From Dehalococcoidia bacterium (GTDB taxonomy: Bacteria; Chloroflexota; Dehalococcoidia; UBA2979): a DNA stretch of 64,000 nucleotides. The position numbers were made by a program, and so were the translations under genes. Below, piece after piece: positions 34,004-42,420 of this stretch. The notes beneath the pieces were generated by a model. The model made no database searches and was not told where the DNA came from. It saw only the letters and a list, made by a program, of their open reading frames with translations. The stretch is from assembly GCA_028279505.1 (NCBI GenBank), contig JANQNP010000126.1:1-64000 (forward strand), given 5' to 3'. Every line of letters begins with the position of its first letter. Positions within the stretch are counted from its first letter, which is position 1.

Positions 34004-36043
34004 TTAAGCCCCTGACAAGGCTCCCGAGGACTCCTCGACGAGGTTGAGCAGCTCGTCCATGAGCTCGACGAGGTCGAAGTCCGACGGGGTGAAGATGCGG
34101 CTGATGCCGCGAGCCTCGAGGGTTGGCATGTCTTCCTTCGGGATGATGCCGCCGAATACGACGGCGATCTCGTCGGTGGCGCCGGCCGCTTCGAGCTCGG
34201 TCATGAGCTGGTCGGCGAGCTCGAGGTGGGAGCCGCTGAGGATGGAGACGCCGATGACATGGGCAGACTCGTCGACGGCGGACTGGACGATCTCGGCCGG
34301 GGTGAGGCGGATGCCCGAGTAGATGACCTCGAAGCCGGCGTCGCGGGCGGCGACGGCGATGACCTCGGCGCCATTCGAGTGGCCGTCGAGGCCGGGCTTG
34401 CCGACGACGATGCGCGGGCGGCGGCCGGTGCGCGAGGCGAACTCGTTGGAGCGCGCGCGGAGGGCGTCCATCTGCTCGCTCGTGAGGCCGAGGTGTTGGC
34501 CCTCGATGCCGGTGGGCGGGCGGTATTCGCCGAAGGCGCGGCGGAGCGCGTCGGACCATTCGCCGGTGGTGACCCGAGCGAGCGCGCACTCGATGGAGGC
34601 CTCCATCAGGTTCTCGCCGGCGCGGGCGGCGGCCTCGAGGGCTTCGAGCGTGGCCCGGGCCTTCGCTTCGTCACGGTTGCGCTTGGTCTCCTCGAGGCGG
34701 TCGGTGGTCCAGCGGACCTCCTCCGGGTCGATGCGGAAGATGCCGCCCTCCTCGTCGCCGGTGAGCGGCGAGTCGATGGCCTCGGTCCAGCGGTTGACGC
34801 CGACGACGACCTTGTCGCCGGAGTTGATGGCGCTGACGCGCTCAGCCATGGAGGCGACGAGCGCGGACTTCATGTAGCCGGACTCGACGGCCTCGCGGAT
34901 GCCGCCCAGCTCGAGGATGCGGTCGATCTCGGCGCGGGTCTGCGCCTTGAGGTCGTTGACCTTGGACTCGATGACGGGGGATCCGTCGAAGAGGTCGGGG
35001 TACTCGAGGAGGTCGGTCTCGTAGGCGAGGACCTGCTGGAGGCGGAGCGCCCACTGCTGGTCCCAGGGCCTGGGGAGGCCGAGCGCCTCGTTCCAGGCGG
35101 GGAGCTGGAGGGCGCGGCAGCGGGCGTTGCGGCTGAGGGTGACGCCGAGCGTCTCCAGGAGGATGCGCCAGGCGTTGTTCTCGGGCTGCTGTTCGGTGAG
35201 GCCGAGGCTGTTCACCTGCACGCCGTAGCGGAAGCGGCGGAAGCGCGGGTTCTCGACGCCGTAGCGCTCGCGGGTGATCTCGTCCCACAGCTCGGTGAAC
35301 GCGCGCATCTTCGACATCTCTTCGACGAAGCGAATGCCGGAGTTGACGAAGAAGCTGATGCGACCGACGACGGCCTCGAAGCGCTCGCCGGTGATGTTCC
35401 CGCGCTCGCGGATCTCGTCGAGGATGCCGATCGCGTTGGCGAGGGCGAAGGCGAGCTCCTGGCCGGGCGTCGCGCCGGCTTCCTGGAGGTGGTAGCTGCA
35501 GATGTTCGACGGGTTCCACTTCGGGATCTCGTCGAGGCAGTACTCGTACATCTCGGCGATGAGGCGGAGGCTGGCCTCGGGCGGGTAGATGTAGGTGCCG
35601 CGGGCCAGGTACTCCTTGACGATGTCGTTCTGGGTCGTGCCCTGGAGCTTCGAGATGTCCTCGCCACGCTCCCGCGCCAGCGCGACGTAGAGCGCGAGCA
35701 TCCACATCGCCGTGGCGTTGATCGTCATCGAGGTGTTCATCTCCTCGAGCGGGATGCCGTCGAAGAGCACGTGGAAGTCGTCCAGGCTGTTGATCGGCAC
35801 GCCGACCTTGCCAACCTCGGGTCGGGCGAGCGGATGGTCCGAGGAGTACCCGGTCTGCGTCGGCAGGTCGAAGGCGATCGAGAGCCCGACCTGACCGGCG
35901 GCCATGTTCGAGCGGTAGAGCTCGTTGGAGGCGCGCGCGCTGGTGTGGCCCGCGTAGGTGCGGAAGATCCACGGACGATCGCTGATCGCGTCGCCGTCGT
36001 CGTTGTAGAGCTGGTGCGCCTGCTGTGCGCCGTTGTCGCCCAT
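34004..36043 (-). CDS. B12-dependent acyl-CoA mutase, MeaA / ethylmalonyl-CoA mutase type
   Basis: The 679-residue single-chain enzyme has the mutase TIM barrel at about 25-520 and a cobalamin-binding domain from about 542, with KPGLDGHSNGAEV (His555, base-on to base-off ligand) and SILSGSH and FGGIIP. The N-terminal text DRPWIFRTYAGHTSARASNE and AFDLPTQTGYSSDHP is closer to MeaA/ethylmalonyl-CoA mutase than to methylmalonyl-CoA mutase, which usually reads RPWTIRQYAGFSTAEESN and FDLATHRGYDSDHP. It rearranges a branched acyl-CoA. The exact substrate is inference. It lies next to the B12 uptake locus. Confidence 0.88.
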   Translation of the reverse strand: MGDNGAQQAHQLYNDDGDAISDRPWIFRTYAGHTSARASNELYRSNMAAGQVGLSIAFDLPTQTGYSSDHPLARPEVGKVGVPINSLDDFHVLFDGIPLEEMNTSMTINATAMWMLALYVALARERGEDISKLQGTTQNDIVKEYLARGTYIYPPEASLRLIAEMYEYCLDEIPKWNPSNICSYHLQEAGATPGQELAFALANAIGILDEIRERGNITGERFEAVVGRISFFVNSGIRFVEEMSKMRAFTELWDEITRERYGVENPRFRRFRYGVQVNSLGLTEQQPENNAWRILLETLGVTLSRNARCRALQLPAWNEALGLPRPWDQQWALRLQQVLAYETDLLEYPDLFDGSPVIESKVNDLKAQTRAEIDRILELGGIREAVESGYMKSALVASMAERVSAINSGDKVVVGVNRWTEAIDSPLTGDEEGGIFRIDPEEVRWTTDRLEETKRNRDEAKARATLEALEAAARAGENLMEASIECALARVTTGEWSDALRRAFGEYRPPTGIEGQHLGLTSEQMDALRARSNEFASRTGRRPRIVVGKPGLDGHSNGAEVIAVAARDAGFEVIYSGIRLTPAEIVQSAVDESAHVIGVSILSGSHLELADQLMTELEAAGATDEIAVVFGGIIPKEDMPTLEARGISRIFTPSDFDLVELMDELLNLVEESSGALSGA

Positions 36044-36165
36044 TACCCGCCGCCCCCTCGAACGCTCGCGCTCGGAACGTCCCGATGATCACATAACGCC
36101 GCTGAGGGTGCCAAGTCCTCGGCTATGGTGGCACGCCGTTCCGGGACGCCACGGAGGATCCGCTG

Positions 36166-36789
36166 ATGCGAGACATCTACGTCGTAACGCATACGGAGTC
36201 GCAGCATCACGTCGATGGGCTGGTTGGTGGCTGGTACGACTCCGCGCTGACGGAGCGGGGGCGACGGCAGGCGGATGCGGTGGCGGCGCGGCTCGGGGAG
36301 CTGATCGAGGCGCCCTCGGTGGTGGTGACGGCCTCGGATCTGCGGCGGACGCGGGAGACGGCCGAGCCGATCGCGGCGCGGTTCGGGGTGCCGGTCCTCG
36401 AGAGTCGCGATCTGCGGGAGATCAGCTTCGGGCCGGCGGAGGGGAAGCCGCAGTCGTGGCTCGACGAGCGGTTCGAGCCGTCGCCGGACGACAACCGGCT
36501 CGACTTCCGCAACAGCGAGGGCGGCGAGACGCGGCGGGAGCTCGCGACGCGGATCTACCGCGCGGTGGCGGGGATCCTCGAGCGTGACGCGTCGACGCAG
36601 GTGGTGGTGACGCACGGGTTCGCGATGACGTTCGTGGTGGCGGCGTGGATCGGGATGCCGATCGATGCGGTTGGGAGCGTGAATCTGCGCGCGACGTCAG
36701 GCGGGATCACGCACCTGCACGAGGATGACTTTTTCCGGAACCGGCAGGTGGCGTTCCTCAATGACGCGAGGCACCTCGAGGGGATCTGA
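36166..36789 (+). CDS. Histidine phosphatase (phosphoglycerate mutase-like) with altered RHG motif
   Basis: The 207-residue protein has the histidine phosphatase fold: SDLRRTRETAEPIAARFGVPV, LREISFGPAEGKP and VVVTHGFAMTFV. The first motif, normally LVRHGET, is VVTHTES (Thr8-His9-Thr10-Glu11). The catalytic His is kept but the preceding Arg that binds phosphate is Thr. A GGAGG site precedes the ATG. It is divergent from the mutase gene and convergent with btuD. The substrate is unknown; the altered motif may mean reduced or changed activity. Confidence 0.85.
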   Translation: MRDIYVVTHTESQHHVDGLVGGWYDSALTERGRRQADAVAARLGELIEAPSVVVTASDLRRTRETAEPIAARFGVPVLESRDLREISFGPAEGKPQSWLDERFEPSPDDNRLDFRNSEGGETRRELATRIYRAVAGILERDASTQVVVTHGFAMTFVVAAWIGMPIDAVGSVNLRATSGGITHLHEDDFFRNRQVAFLNDARHLEGI

Positions 36790-36810
36790 GGTCGGGGACC
36801 TCGAAGGGGA

Positions 36811-37611
36811 CTATCGCCCGCCGATCGTCGGGACGACGAGGGGGCGGCCGTCCTCGGGGTGGCGGAGCACGGAGACGGTGGGGCCGTACAGGCGGGCGAC
36901 GTGCTCGGTGGTGATGACCTCGTCGGGGGGGCCGGTGGCGACGAGGCGGCCGGCGGCGAGCAGGGCGACGCGGTCGCAGGTGGAGGCGGCGAGGGTGAGG
37001 TCGTGGAGGACGACGAGGACGCCGACGCCGGTGGCGGCGAGTGTGCGCAGTAGCTCGCAGATCTCGGCCTGGGCGCCGGCGTCGAGGTTGGCGGTCGGCT
37101 CGTCGAGGAGGAGGAGCTCAGGCTCCTGAGCGAGGGCGCGGGCGATGAAGGCGCGGCGGCGCTCGCCGCCGGAGAGCGTGCCGACCTCGCGGACCTCGAG
37201 TTCGAGGCAGCCGGCGCGGGCCATGGCGTCGCGGGCGATGCGGGCGTCGCGGGAGGATTCGCGCTCGAACCAGCCGAGGTGGGGGTGGCGGCCGAGGAGA
37301 ACGAGCTCGGAGACCAGCATGCCGGCAGGGGCCTCGGGGAGTTGCTGGACGACGGCGAGGCGTTTGGCGAGCTCGCGGCGATCAACCTCGGTGGTTGGGG
37401 CGCCCTCGATGTGGACCGAGCCGGCCTCGGTGGGCTGCACGCCGCTGACGGCGCGGAGGAGGGTGCTCTTGCCGGCGCCGTTGGGGCCGACGAGGCCGAG
37501 GACTTCGCCGGCGGCGACGTGGAGCGATGCGTCCTCGACGAGGGTGTTGCCGTCGATGCGGACGGTAAGGTCGCGGACCTCGAGCAGTTGGGTTGCGAGT
37601 GCCGTGGTCAC
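36811..37611 (-). CDS. btuD: Vitamin B12 ABC transporter ATPase BtuD
   Basis: The 266-residue ATPase starts at GTG overlapping the permease stop (GTGA). Motifs: GPNGAGKST, LSGGERRRAFIARALAQEPELLLLDEPTANLDAGAQ and VLHDLTLAA, as in FecE/BtuD/FhuC ATPases. A longer frame extends upstream but that is permease sequence in another frame. It is the last gene of btuF-btuC-btuD under a cobalamin riboswitch, which makes B12 or another corrinoid the expected substrate rather than iron-siderophore. Confidence 0.9.
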   Translation of the reverse strand: MTTALATQLLEVRDLTVRIDGNTLVEDASLHVAAGEVLGLVGPNGAGKSTLLRAVSGVQPTEAGSVHIEGAPTTEVDRRELAKRLAVVQQLPEAPAGMLVSELVLLGRHPHLGWFERESSRDARIARDAMARAGCLELEVREVGTLSGGERRRAFIARALAQEPELLLLDEPTANLDAGAQAEICELLRTLAATGVGVLVVLHDLTLAASTCDRVALLAAGRLVATGPPDEVITTEHVARLYGPTVSVLRHPEDGRPLVVPTIGGR

Positions 37612-38711
37612 GAGCGACTGCCGTCCACGCGGCGGGTGCGCAGCAGGTAGAGGAAGAAGGGGCCGCCGAGCATGGCGGTGAGGACGCCGACGGGGATCTC
37701 CTCGGGGGCGAGGAGCGTCCTCGAGACGAGGTCGGCGGCGATCAGGAAGGCGGCGCCGCCGAGTGCCGCAACCGGCAGCAGCCGGCGGTGGTCCCAACCG
37801 ACGATCATGCGCGCGCTGTGGGGGACGATCAGGCCGACGAAGCCGATGATGCCGGCGACGGCGACGGCGGCGGCGGCCATGAGGGATGCACCGGCGAGGA
37901 TGATGAGGGTGGAGCGGGTGACGTTGACGCCGAGCTGGGCCGCCTGCTCACGGTCGAGCTGAAGGACGTTCATGACCCTCGAATGGAGCGCGACGACGAC
38001 GGCGCCGACGAGGACGTAGGGCGAGGCGGCGGCGATCCGCTCCCAGGAGGCGGTGTTGAAGCCGCCGAAGATGAAGGACAGGATCGGCTGCGCTCGCTCG
38101 CCGCCGGTGAGGAGCATGAAGGAGATGCCGGCGGAGAGGACGGCGGAGAGGGCGACGCCGGCGAGGATCAGGGTGGCGCCGCCGGAGCCGGAGGCGGATC
38201 CGGGGGCGGAGCGGGCGGCGGCGTAGACGAGCACGACGGTGGCGATCGCGCCGGCGAAGGCGAAGACGGGGACCCAGCCGAAGCCGTAGGCGCTGCTGGG
38301 GAGCGGCGAGAGGATCGCGATCGCGGCGCCGAAGCCGGCTCCCGAGGCGACGCCGAGCAGGAACGGATCGGCGAGCGGGTTGCGGAAGACGCCCTGGTAG
38401 GAGGTGCCGGAGTAGGCGAGGGCGGCGCCGACGAGGCCGGCGGCGACGATCCTCGGGAGGCGGACGTCAAACACGATGCGGTCCCAGGTGGCGGGGACAT
38501 CCTGCTCGATCGCGACGAACGGGAGCCGGTCGAGCAGCAATCCGAGCGTGGTCCGAGCCGGGATGTCCGCGGCGCCCTGGGTGATCGCGACGAGGGCGAC
38601 CGCGAGCAGGAGCAGCGCCGCACCGATGACGGGATGTGGCCGCACGAACGCCGTCAGCCGTGCCCAGATCGAGGGCGTGTCGGCGACGGCGTCCGCACGT
38701 TCCAGGTTCAT
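37608..38711 (-). CDS. btuC: Vitamin B12 ABC transporter permease BtuC
   Basis: The 367-residue FecCD-family permease has about ten helices. Typical phrases: DVRLPRIVAAGLVGAALAYSGTSYQGVFRNPLADPFLLGVASGAGFGAA, and the coupling and C-terminal regions IIGFVGLIVPHSARMIVGWDHRRLLPVAALGGAAFLIAADLVSRTLLAPEEIPVGVLTAMLGGPFFLYLL. It carries corrinoids through the inner membrane with BtuD. It begins 12 bases after the btuF stop. Confidence 0.92.
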   Translation of the reverse strand: MNLERADAVADTPSIWARLTAFVRPHPVIGAALLLLAVALVAITQGAADIPARTTLGLLLDRLPFVAIEQDVPATWDRIVFDVRLPRIVAAGLVGAALAYSGTSYQGVFRNPLADPFLLGVASGAGFGAAIAILSPLPSSAYGFGWVPVFAFAGAIATVVLVYAAARSAPGSASGSGGATLILAGVALSAVLSAGISFMLLTGGERAQPILSFIFGGFNTASWERIAAASPYVLVGAVVVALHSRVMNVLQLDREQAAQLGVNVTRSTLIILAGASLMAAAAVAVAGIIGFVGLIVPHSARMIVGWDHRRLLPVAALGGAAFLIAADLVSRTLLAPEEIPVGVLTAMLGGPFFLYLLRTRRVDGSRS

Positions 38712-38723
38712 CGAGGCAGCGAC

Positions 38724-39677
38724 CTACTCGAAGAGCTCGGGGTAGAGCAGCGCGGCGACCTCCTCGATCGCCTCGACGATGCGAGGGCCGGGGCGGTTGC
38801 CGATGTCCGGATCGACGGGATAGAGGCGGTCGCTGGCGACGGCGTCGATGACGTCCCAGCCCGGGCGCGCCGCGACGTCTTCCGGCCTGCCACCGTCGAA
38901 CTCACCGTCGGCGAGCAGGATGACTTCGGGATTCGCCTCGATCACCGCTTCGGCGGTGAGCTGGGGGAACTGGCTCTCCGCACCCTCGGCCACGTTCGAT
39001 GCCTTGAGCAGCGTGAGGTAGCTGCCGATGAAGGTGTCGGGCGCGACGGTGAAGAGGCTGTCGCTCAGCTCGTAGAAGACGCTCGGGCCGGCCTCGACAT
39101 CCGCGATTGCACTCTCGACGGCGTCGATCCGCTCCTGCATCGAGGTGACGAGTGCTTCGGCTTCGTCGCTCTGACCGGTGACCTCGCCCAGGAGCGTGAT
39201 GTTCTCCAGCACGCCGTCGACGCTGTCCGCCGCGCGGTTGAGGAAGACCACGAGGCCGAGCCCGCGGAGCTGCTCAACCGATTCCTGCTGACGGGTGGCG
39301 ACGATCACGAGATCCGGGTCGAAGGAGAGCACGTTCTCCGGGTCCGGCTCCGAGTAGGAGACCTTCGGAAGGTCCGCGGTCTCGGCGGGGAAGTCGGAGA
39401 ACTCGTCGGCGGCGATGACACGGTCGCCGGCGCCGATCGCGAACAGGATCTCGGTCGCGGCGGGCGAGAACGACACGATCCGGGTTGGCGCTTCCTCGAA
39501 CTGGAGTTCGACGCCATCGGAGTCGGTGACCGTCAGCGGCTCTTCAGTCGGCGCGGTCGTCGGTGTCGGCGTGGGATCGTCGCTGTCGCCGCACGCGACC
39601 AGCGCGAACGCCAGCAGCAGCGGAGCCAGTACGAGCCCGGGCCCGAAGGCCCAACGTTTCCTCGGAACAATGCTCAT
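38724..39677 (-). CDS. btuF: Vitamin B12-binding lipoprotein BtuF
   Basis: The 317-residue protein has a lipoprotein signal (LLLAFALVACGD), a Thr/Pro linker and a cluster A-II binding domain: PTRIVSFSPAATEILFAIGAGDRVIAADEFSDFP, SFDPDLVIVATRQQ, LTAEAVIEANPEVILLAD and RPGPRIVEAIEEVAALL. It captures cobalamin and docks on BtuCD. The ATG has a GGAGGT site that lies inside a 14-base palindrome, so translation can be masked by the leader RNA. Fold-level motifs alone would not separate B12 from haem; the riboswitch does. Confidence 0.9.
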   Translation of the reverse strand: MSIVPRKRWAFGPGLVLAPLLLAFALVACGDSDDPTPTPTTAPTEEPLTVTDSDGVELQFEEAPTRIVSFSPAATEILFAIGAGDRVIAADEFSDFPAETADLPKVSYSEPDPENVLSFDPDLVIVATRQQESVEQLRGLGLVVFLNRAADSVDGVLENITLLGEVTGQSDEAEALVTSMQERIDAVESAIADVEAGPSVFYELSDSLFTVAPDTFIGSYLTLLKASNVAEGAESQFPQLTAEAVIEANPEVILLADGEFDGGRPEDVAARPGWDVIDAVASDRLYPVDPDIGNRPGPRIVEAIEEVAALLYPELFE

Positions 39678-39684
39678 TTCTCAT

Positions 39685-39732
39685 ACCTCCTCGAGGAGGG
39701 GGCACAAGAAACCCCCTCCATCGCGAGGGGGC
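39685..39732 (-). promoter_or_regulatory. Expression platform with mutually exclusive hairpins over the btuF ribosome binding site
   Basis: In RNA order: segment A CCCCCTC (39731-39725), B GGAGGGGG (39719-39712), C CCCCCTCCTC (39702-39693) and D GAGGAGG (39692-39686), where D contains the btuF ribosome binding site. A can pair with B and C with D (site hidden), or B with C (site free). Confidence 0.6.
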
Positions 39733-39794
39733 AGGTGTGAGGGCGAATGCGGGGCCCGCGGTGCTCCGCATGCCGTCGCCTGTCCTCGCAGGTT

Positions 39795-39935
39795 CGACAA
39801 TTACGCGGGCCGGTACTCTGGCTCGCCGCTGTTCGGGAGCGACCCGATCAGCGACTCACAGTTGCGGGACAGCGCCGGATTCGCACCGGACTTCCCCGGT
39901 CACCGCGTCGTGACCGAGGCAGCTTAGCACCCGCT
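39795..39935 (-). ncRNA. Cobalamin riboswitch
   Basis: On the minus strand the conserved core reads GGGGAAGTCCGGTGCGAATC then CGGCGCTGTCCCGCAACTGT, the classic cobalamin aptamer core, followed by GAGCCAGAGTACCGGCC, the usual downstream element. It lies in the 304-base leader before btuF. Binding of adenosyl- or methylcobalamin would turn down the importer when B12 is abundant. Boundaries are approximate. Confidence 0.93.
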
Positions 39936-39969
39936 CCCCGTTACGCGCCCACCGGTGGTCGCTTCCGCC

Positions 39970-39975
39970 TACGAT
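39970..39975 (+). promoter_or_regulatory. -10 element of a leaderless promoter (TfoX-N gene)
   Basis: TACGAT ends 6 nt before the ATG at 39982; it excludes the longer in-frame start at 39955. Confidence 0.55.
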
Positions 39976-39981
39976 GGGGCT

Positions 39982-40347
39982 ATGGCCGACCGAGAGTTCG
40001 CCGATCACGCGCTCGAGTTGCTGGCACCGCTCGGCCCGGTTCGGGCGCGGGCGATGTTCGGCGGCTTCGGCATCTACCACGAGGACGTCATGTTTGGCCT
40101 CGTCGCCTACGACCAGCTGTACCTGAAGGTCGACGACGAGACGAAGGAACGGTTCCGCGAGGTGGGCGGGGAGCCGTTCAGCTACGACGGCAAGGGCAAG
40201 CCGATCGAGATGTCGTACTGGACGCCACCCGAGGATGCGCAGGACGACCCGAGCGCCCTGCTGCCGTGGGCCGAACTCGCCCTCGAGGCGGCGCGGCGCG
40301 CGAAGGCGAAGCGGCCGACGCGGCGGCCTCGGAAGCGGCGGGCGTAG
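39982..40347 (+). CDS. TfoX N-terminal domain protein
   Basis: The 121-residue protein begins MADREFADHALELLAPLGPV and contains VRARAMFGGFGIYHEDVMFGLVAYDQLYLKVDDETKERF and PIEMSYWTPPEDA, the TfoX_N pattern. The tail is Arg/Lys-rich (KAKRPTRRPRKRRA), possibly nucleic-acid binding. TfoX is a competence regulator in gammaproteobacteria, but stand-alone N-domains in other phyla have no known role. The start is fixed by a -10 element directly upstream. Confidence 0.85.
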   Translation: MADREFADHALELLAPLGPVRARAMFGGFGIYHEDVMFGLVAYDQLYLKVDDETKERFREVGGEPFSYDGKGKPIEMSYWTPPEDAQDDPSALLPWAELALEAARRAKAKRPTRRPRKRRA

Positions 40348-40395
40348 TAGGGAAGGGCGGGGCGCTGCCGGGGCCGGCGGTTGGCTGGCCTCGCG

Positions 40396-41361
40396 TCAGC
40401 GTTGGTCGAGGCGTCCGGCGAGTGCTTCCACTTCGTCCGCAACGGCGCGGGGTTCGACGACTCGGACCGGGGCGGCAAGGGCCAGTCCGACCACCGCCAT
40501 GACGAGCGCGTCCAGGTTGCGGGCGCGGAGTCGAAGCGTGCAGGAGTCCGCTTCGGTGTCGACCGGGGTGTGATCGACCGAGGACAACGCGTCGGCGAGC
40601 TGTTCGTACGGGGCGCGCACGGCGACGAGCGTCTCGTGCTCGCGAGGGATCGCGGCGACCGATGCGGCGAAGTAGGCAGCCGCGTCGCCGCCGGGGATAT
40701 CACGCGGCTCGAAGCGTCCGCCGGACCGTCGCGCGCCACAAAGGCGGTCGAGGCGGAACGTGCGCCAATCGGCGCGGCGGAGGTCCCAGGCGACGAGGTA
40801 CCAGAGACGGCCGGCCGCGACCAACTGGTGCGGTTCGACCACTCGCCGGCTGCCCTCGCCGTCGGGGCGCTGGTAGTTGAAGCGGACTTCCTCGTGGTCG
40901 CGGCACGCCAGGGCGAGGACGCCGAGCACCTCGGGGTCGATGACCTCGTGATCGCCGGGCGCCCGACCGAGGGACACCACGCTGGAGTGGAGCGCGGAGA
41001 CGCGACGGCGCAGGTGGTTGGGGAGCACCTGCTCGATCCGGGTGAGCGCCCGGAGCGAGGTGTCCTCGAACCCCGCGATCGCGGCACCGGCGGCGGCGCG
41101 CAGGCCGACGGCGACGGCGACGGCTTCGTCGTCGTCGAAGAGGAGGGGCGGCAGGTGGGCGCCGGCGGCGAGCCGGTAGCCGCCATCAGCGCCGGGGGTG
41201 GCGTCCACCTCGTAGCCGAGGTCGCGCAGCCGGTCGACGTCGCGGCGGACGGTGCGCTCGGTGACCTCGAGGCGGTCGGCGAGCTCGGCGCCGCGCCAGA
41301 GGCGGTGGGTTTGCAGTAGGGCGAGGAGCCTTAGCGCCCGGCCGGTGGGGTCGTTCTGCAT
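40396..41361 (-). CDS. WYL domain transcriptional regulator (YafY/HTH_11 type)
   Basis: The 321-residue regulator has an N-terminal HTH_11 domain (LLALLQTHRLWRGAELADRLEVTERTVRRDVDRLRDLGY) at about 12-50, a helical linker, and a WYL domain with the phrase VVEPHQLVAAGRLWYLVAWD near residues 178-197, followed by WRTFRLDRL. WYL proteins sense small ligands or nucleotides. It is divergent from an epoxide hydrolase, with a perfect inverted repeat in the shared gap 18 bases before its ATG, so autorepression and control of the hydrolase are likely. Confidence 0.9.
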   Translation of the reverse strand: MQNDPTGRALRLLALLQTHRLWRGAELADRLEVTERTVRRDVDRLRDLGYEVDATPGADGGYRLAAGAHLPPLLFDDDEAVAVAVGLRAAAGAAIAGFEDTSLRALTRIEQVLPNHLRRRVSALHSSVVSLGRAPGDHEVIDPEVLGVLALACRDHEEVRFNYQRPDGEGSRRVVEPHQLVAAGRLWYLVAWDLRRADWRTFRLDRLCGARRSGGRFEPRDIPGGDAAAYFAASVAAIPREHETLVAVRAPYEQLADALSSVDHTPVDTEADSCTLRLRARNLDALVMAVVGLALAAPVRVVEPRAVADEVEALAGRLDQR

Positions 41362-41379
41362 GTTCGGAGGATGCCATCA

Positions 41380-41404
41380 ATTGCGGACATGATCTGTCCG
41401 CAAT
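41380..41404. promoter_or_regulatory. Perfect 10-bp inverted repeat, predicted WYL regulator operator
   Basis: ATTGCGGACA (41380-41389) and TGTCCGCAAT (41395-41404) are exact inverted copies around TGATC. The site lies between the regulator ATG (41361) and the hydrolase start (41461). Confidence 0.7.
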
Positions 41405-41460
41405 GGGTCGTACGTTCGAGTTCGACCGAGCCGATCAGGAACAGCGAACGAGGGATGCAC

Positions 41461-42405
41461 ATGTTCGATCCAGCCGACTTTCTCAAGCCCACGCTCATCT
41501 CCGTCAACGGGGTGGAGCTCGAAGTCTTCGAGGCAGGTCAAACGAATCGGGAGAAGGCAGTCGTGCTCTGTCACGGGTGGCCGGAGCACGCGTTCTCGTG
41601 GCGTCATCAGATTCCCGCTCTGGTTGCGGCCGGGTATCACGTGATCGCTCCGAACCAGCGGGGCTACGGGAACTCGTCTCGTCCGGACGAGGTGACCGAG
41701 TACGACATCGAACAGCTGTCGGGCGATCTGGTCACGCTGCTCGATCACTACGGGTACGACGACGCGACCTTCGTCGGCCACGACTGGGGTGCGTTCGTGG
41801 TGTGGGGGCTAACGCTCCTGCATCCGGAGCGGGTGAACCGTGTCGTGGCGCTGAGCCTGCCGTACCAGGAGCGCGGCGAGCAGCCGTGGATCGAGTGGAT
41901 GGAAGCCTCGTTCGGCGGCGACTTCTACTTCGTCCACTTCAATCGTCAGCCGGGTGTCGCGGACGCGGTGTTCGAGGAGCACACGGCCCAGTTCCTCCGC
42001 AACACGTACCGGCAGAACGTGCCGCCGAGCGAGCCGCAGCCGGGGATGGCGTTGATCAACCTCGCCAGGGCGGAGAGGCCGCTCGGCGAGCCGATCATGA
42101 GCGAGCGTGAGCTGGACGTCTTCGTCTCGGCGTTCGAATCGTCAGGGTTCACTGGCAGCATCAACTGGTACCGGAACCTCGATCGCAACTGGCACCTGCT
42201 GGCGGACGTCGATCCGGTGATCCGGCAACCGGCGCTGATGATCTACGGGGACCGCGATCTGGTGGCGCGAGCCGAGCGGCTGGCAGAGTTCGTGCCGAAC
42301 GTGGAGGTGGTCAACCTCGATTGCGGTCACTGGATCCAGCAGGAGCGGCCGGACGAGACGAACCGGGCGATCCTCGAGTTCCTCGAACGGCAGGACGGCG
42401 GCTAG
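41461..42405 (+). CDS. Alpha/beta hydrolase, epoxide hydrolase type
   Basis: The 314-residue protein starts MFDPADFLKPTLISVNGVEL, with AGGG 6 bases upstream. The motifs fit epoxide hydrolases: HGWP at 38-41 (oxyanion), QRGYGNSSRP, nucleophile Asp108 in GHDWGAF, and a final His in DCGHWIQQERP. LNRVVALSLPYQ-type cap sequence follows. It would open an epoxide by an ester intermediate; haloalkane dehalogenase is less likely. Controlled in all likelihood by the divergent WYL regulator. Confidence 0.87.
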   Translation: MFDPADFLKPTLISVNGVELEVFEAGQTNREKAVVLCHGWPEHAFSWRHQIPALVAAGYHVIAPNQRGYGNSSRPDEVTEYDIEQLSGDLVTLLDHYGYDDATFVGHDWGAFVVWGLTLLHPERVNRVVALSLPYQERGEQPWIEWMEASFGGDFYFVHFNRQPGVADAVFEEHTAQFLRNTYRQNVPPSEPQPGMALINLARAERPLGEPIMSERELDVFVSAFESSGFTGSINWYRNLDRNWHLLADVDPVIRQPALMIYGDRDLVARAERLAEFVPNVEVVNLDCGHWIQQERPDETNRAILEFLERQDGG

Positions 42406-42420
42406 CCGCGGAGGCGAGCG

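Noticed and set aside
34226..36088. A 620-codon open frame opposite the B12 mutase
   Set aside because: It is fully antisense to a well-supported mutase gene and has no recognisable motif.
37593..39740. A 715-codon open frame opposite btuC and btuF
   Set aside because: Antisense to two genes with strong family evidence and a riboswitch in the matching direction.
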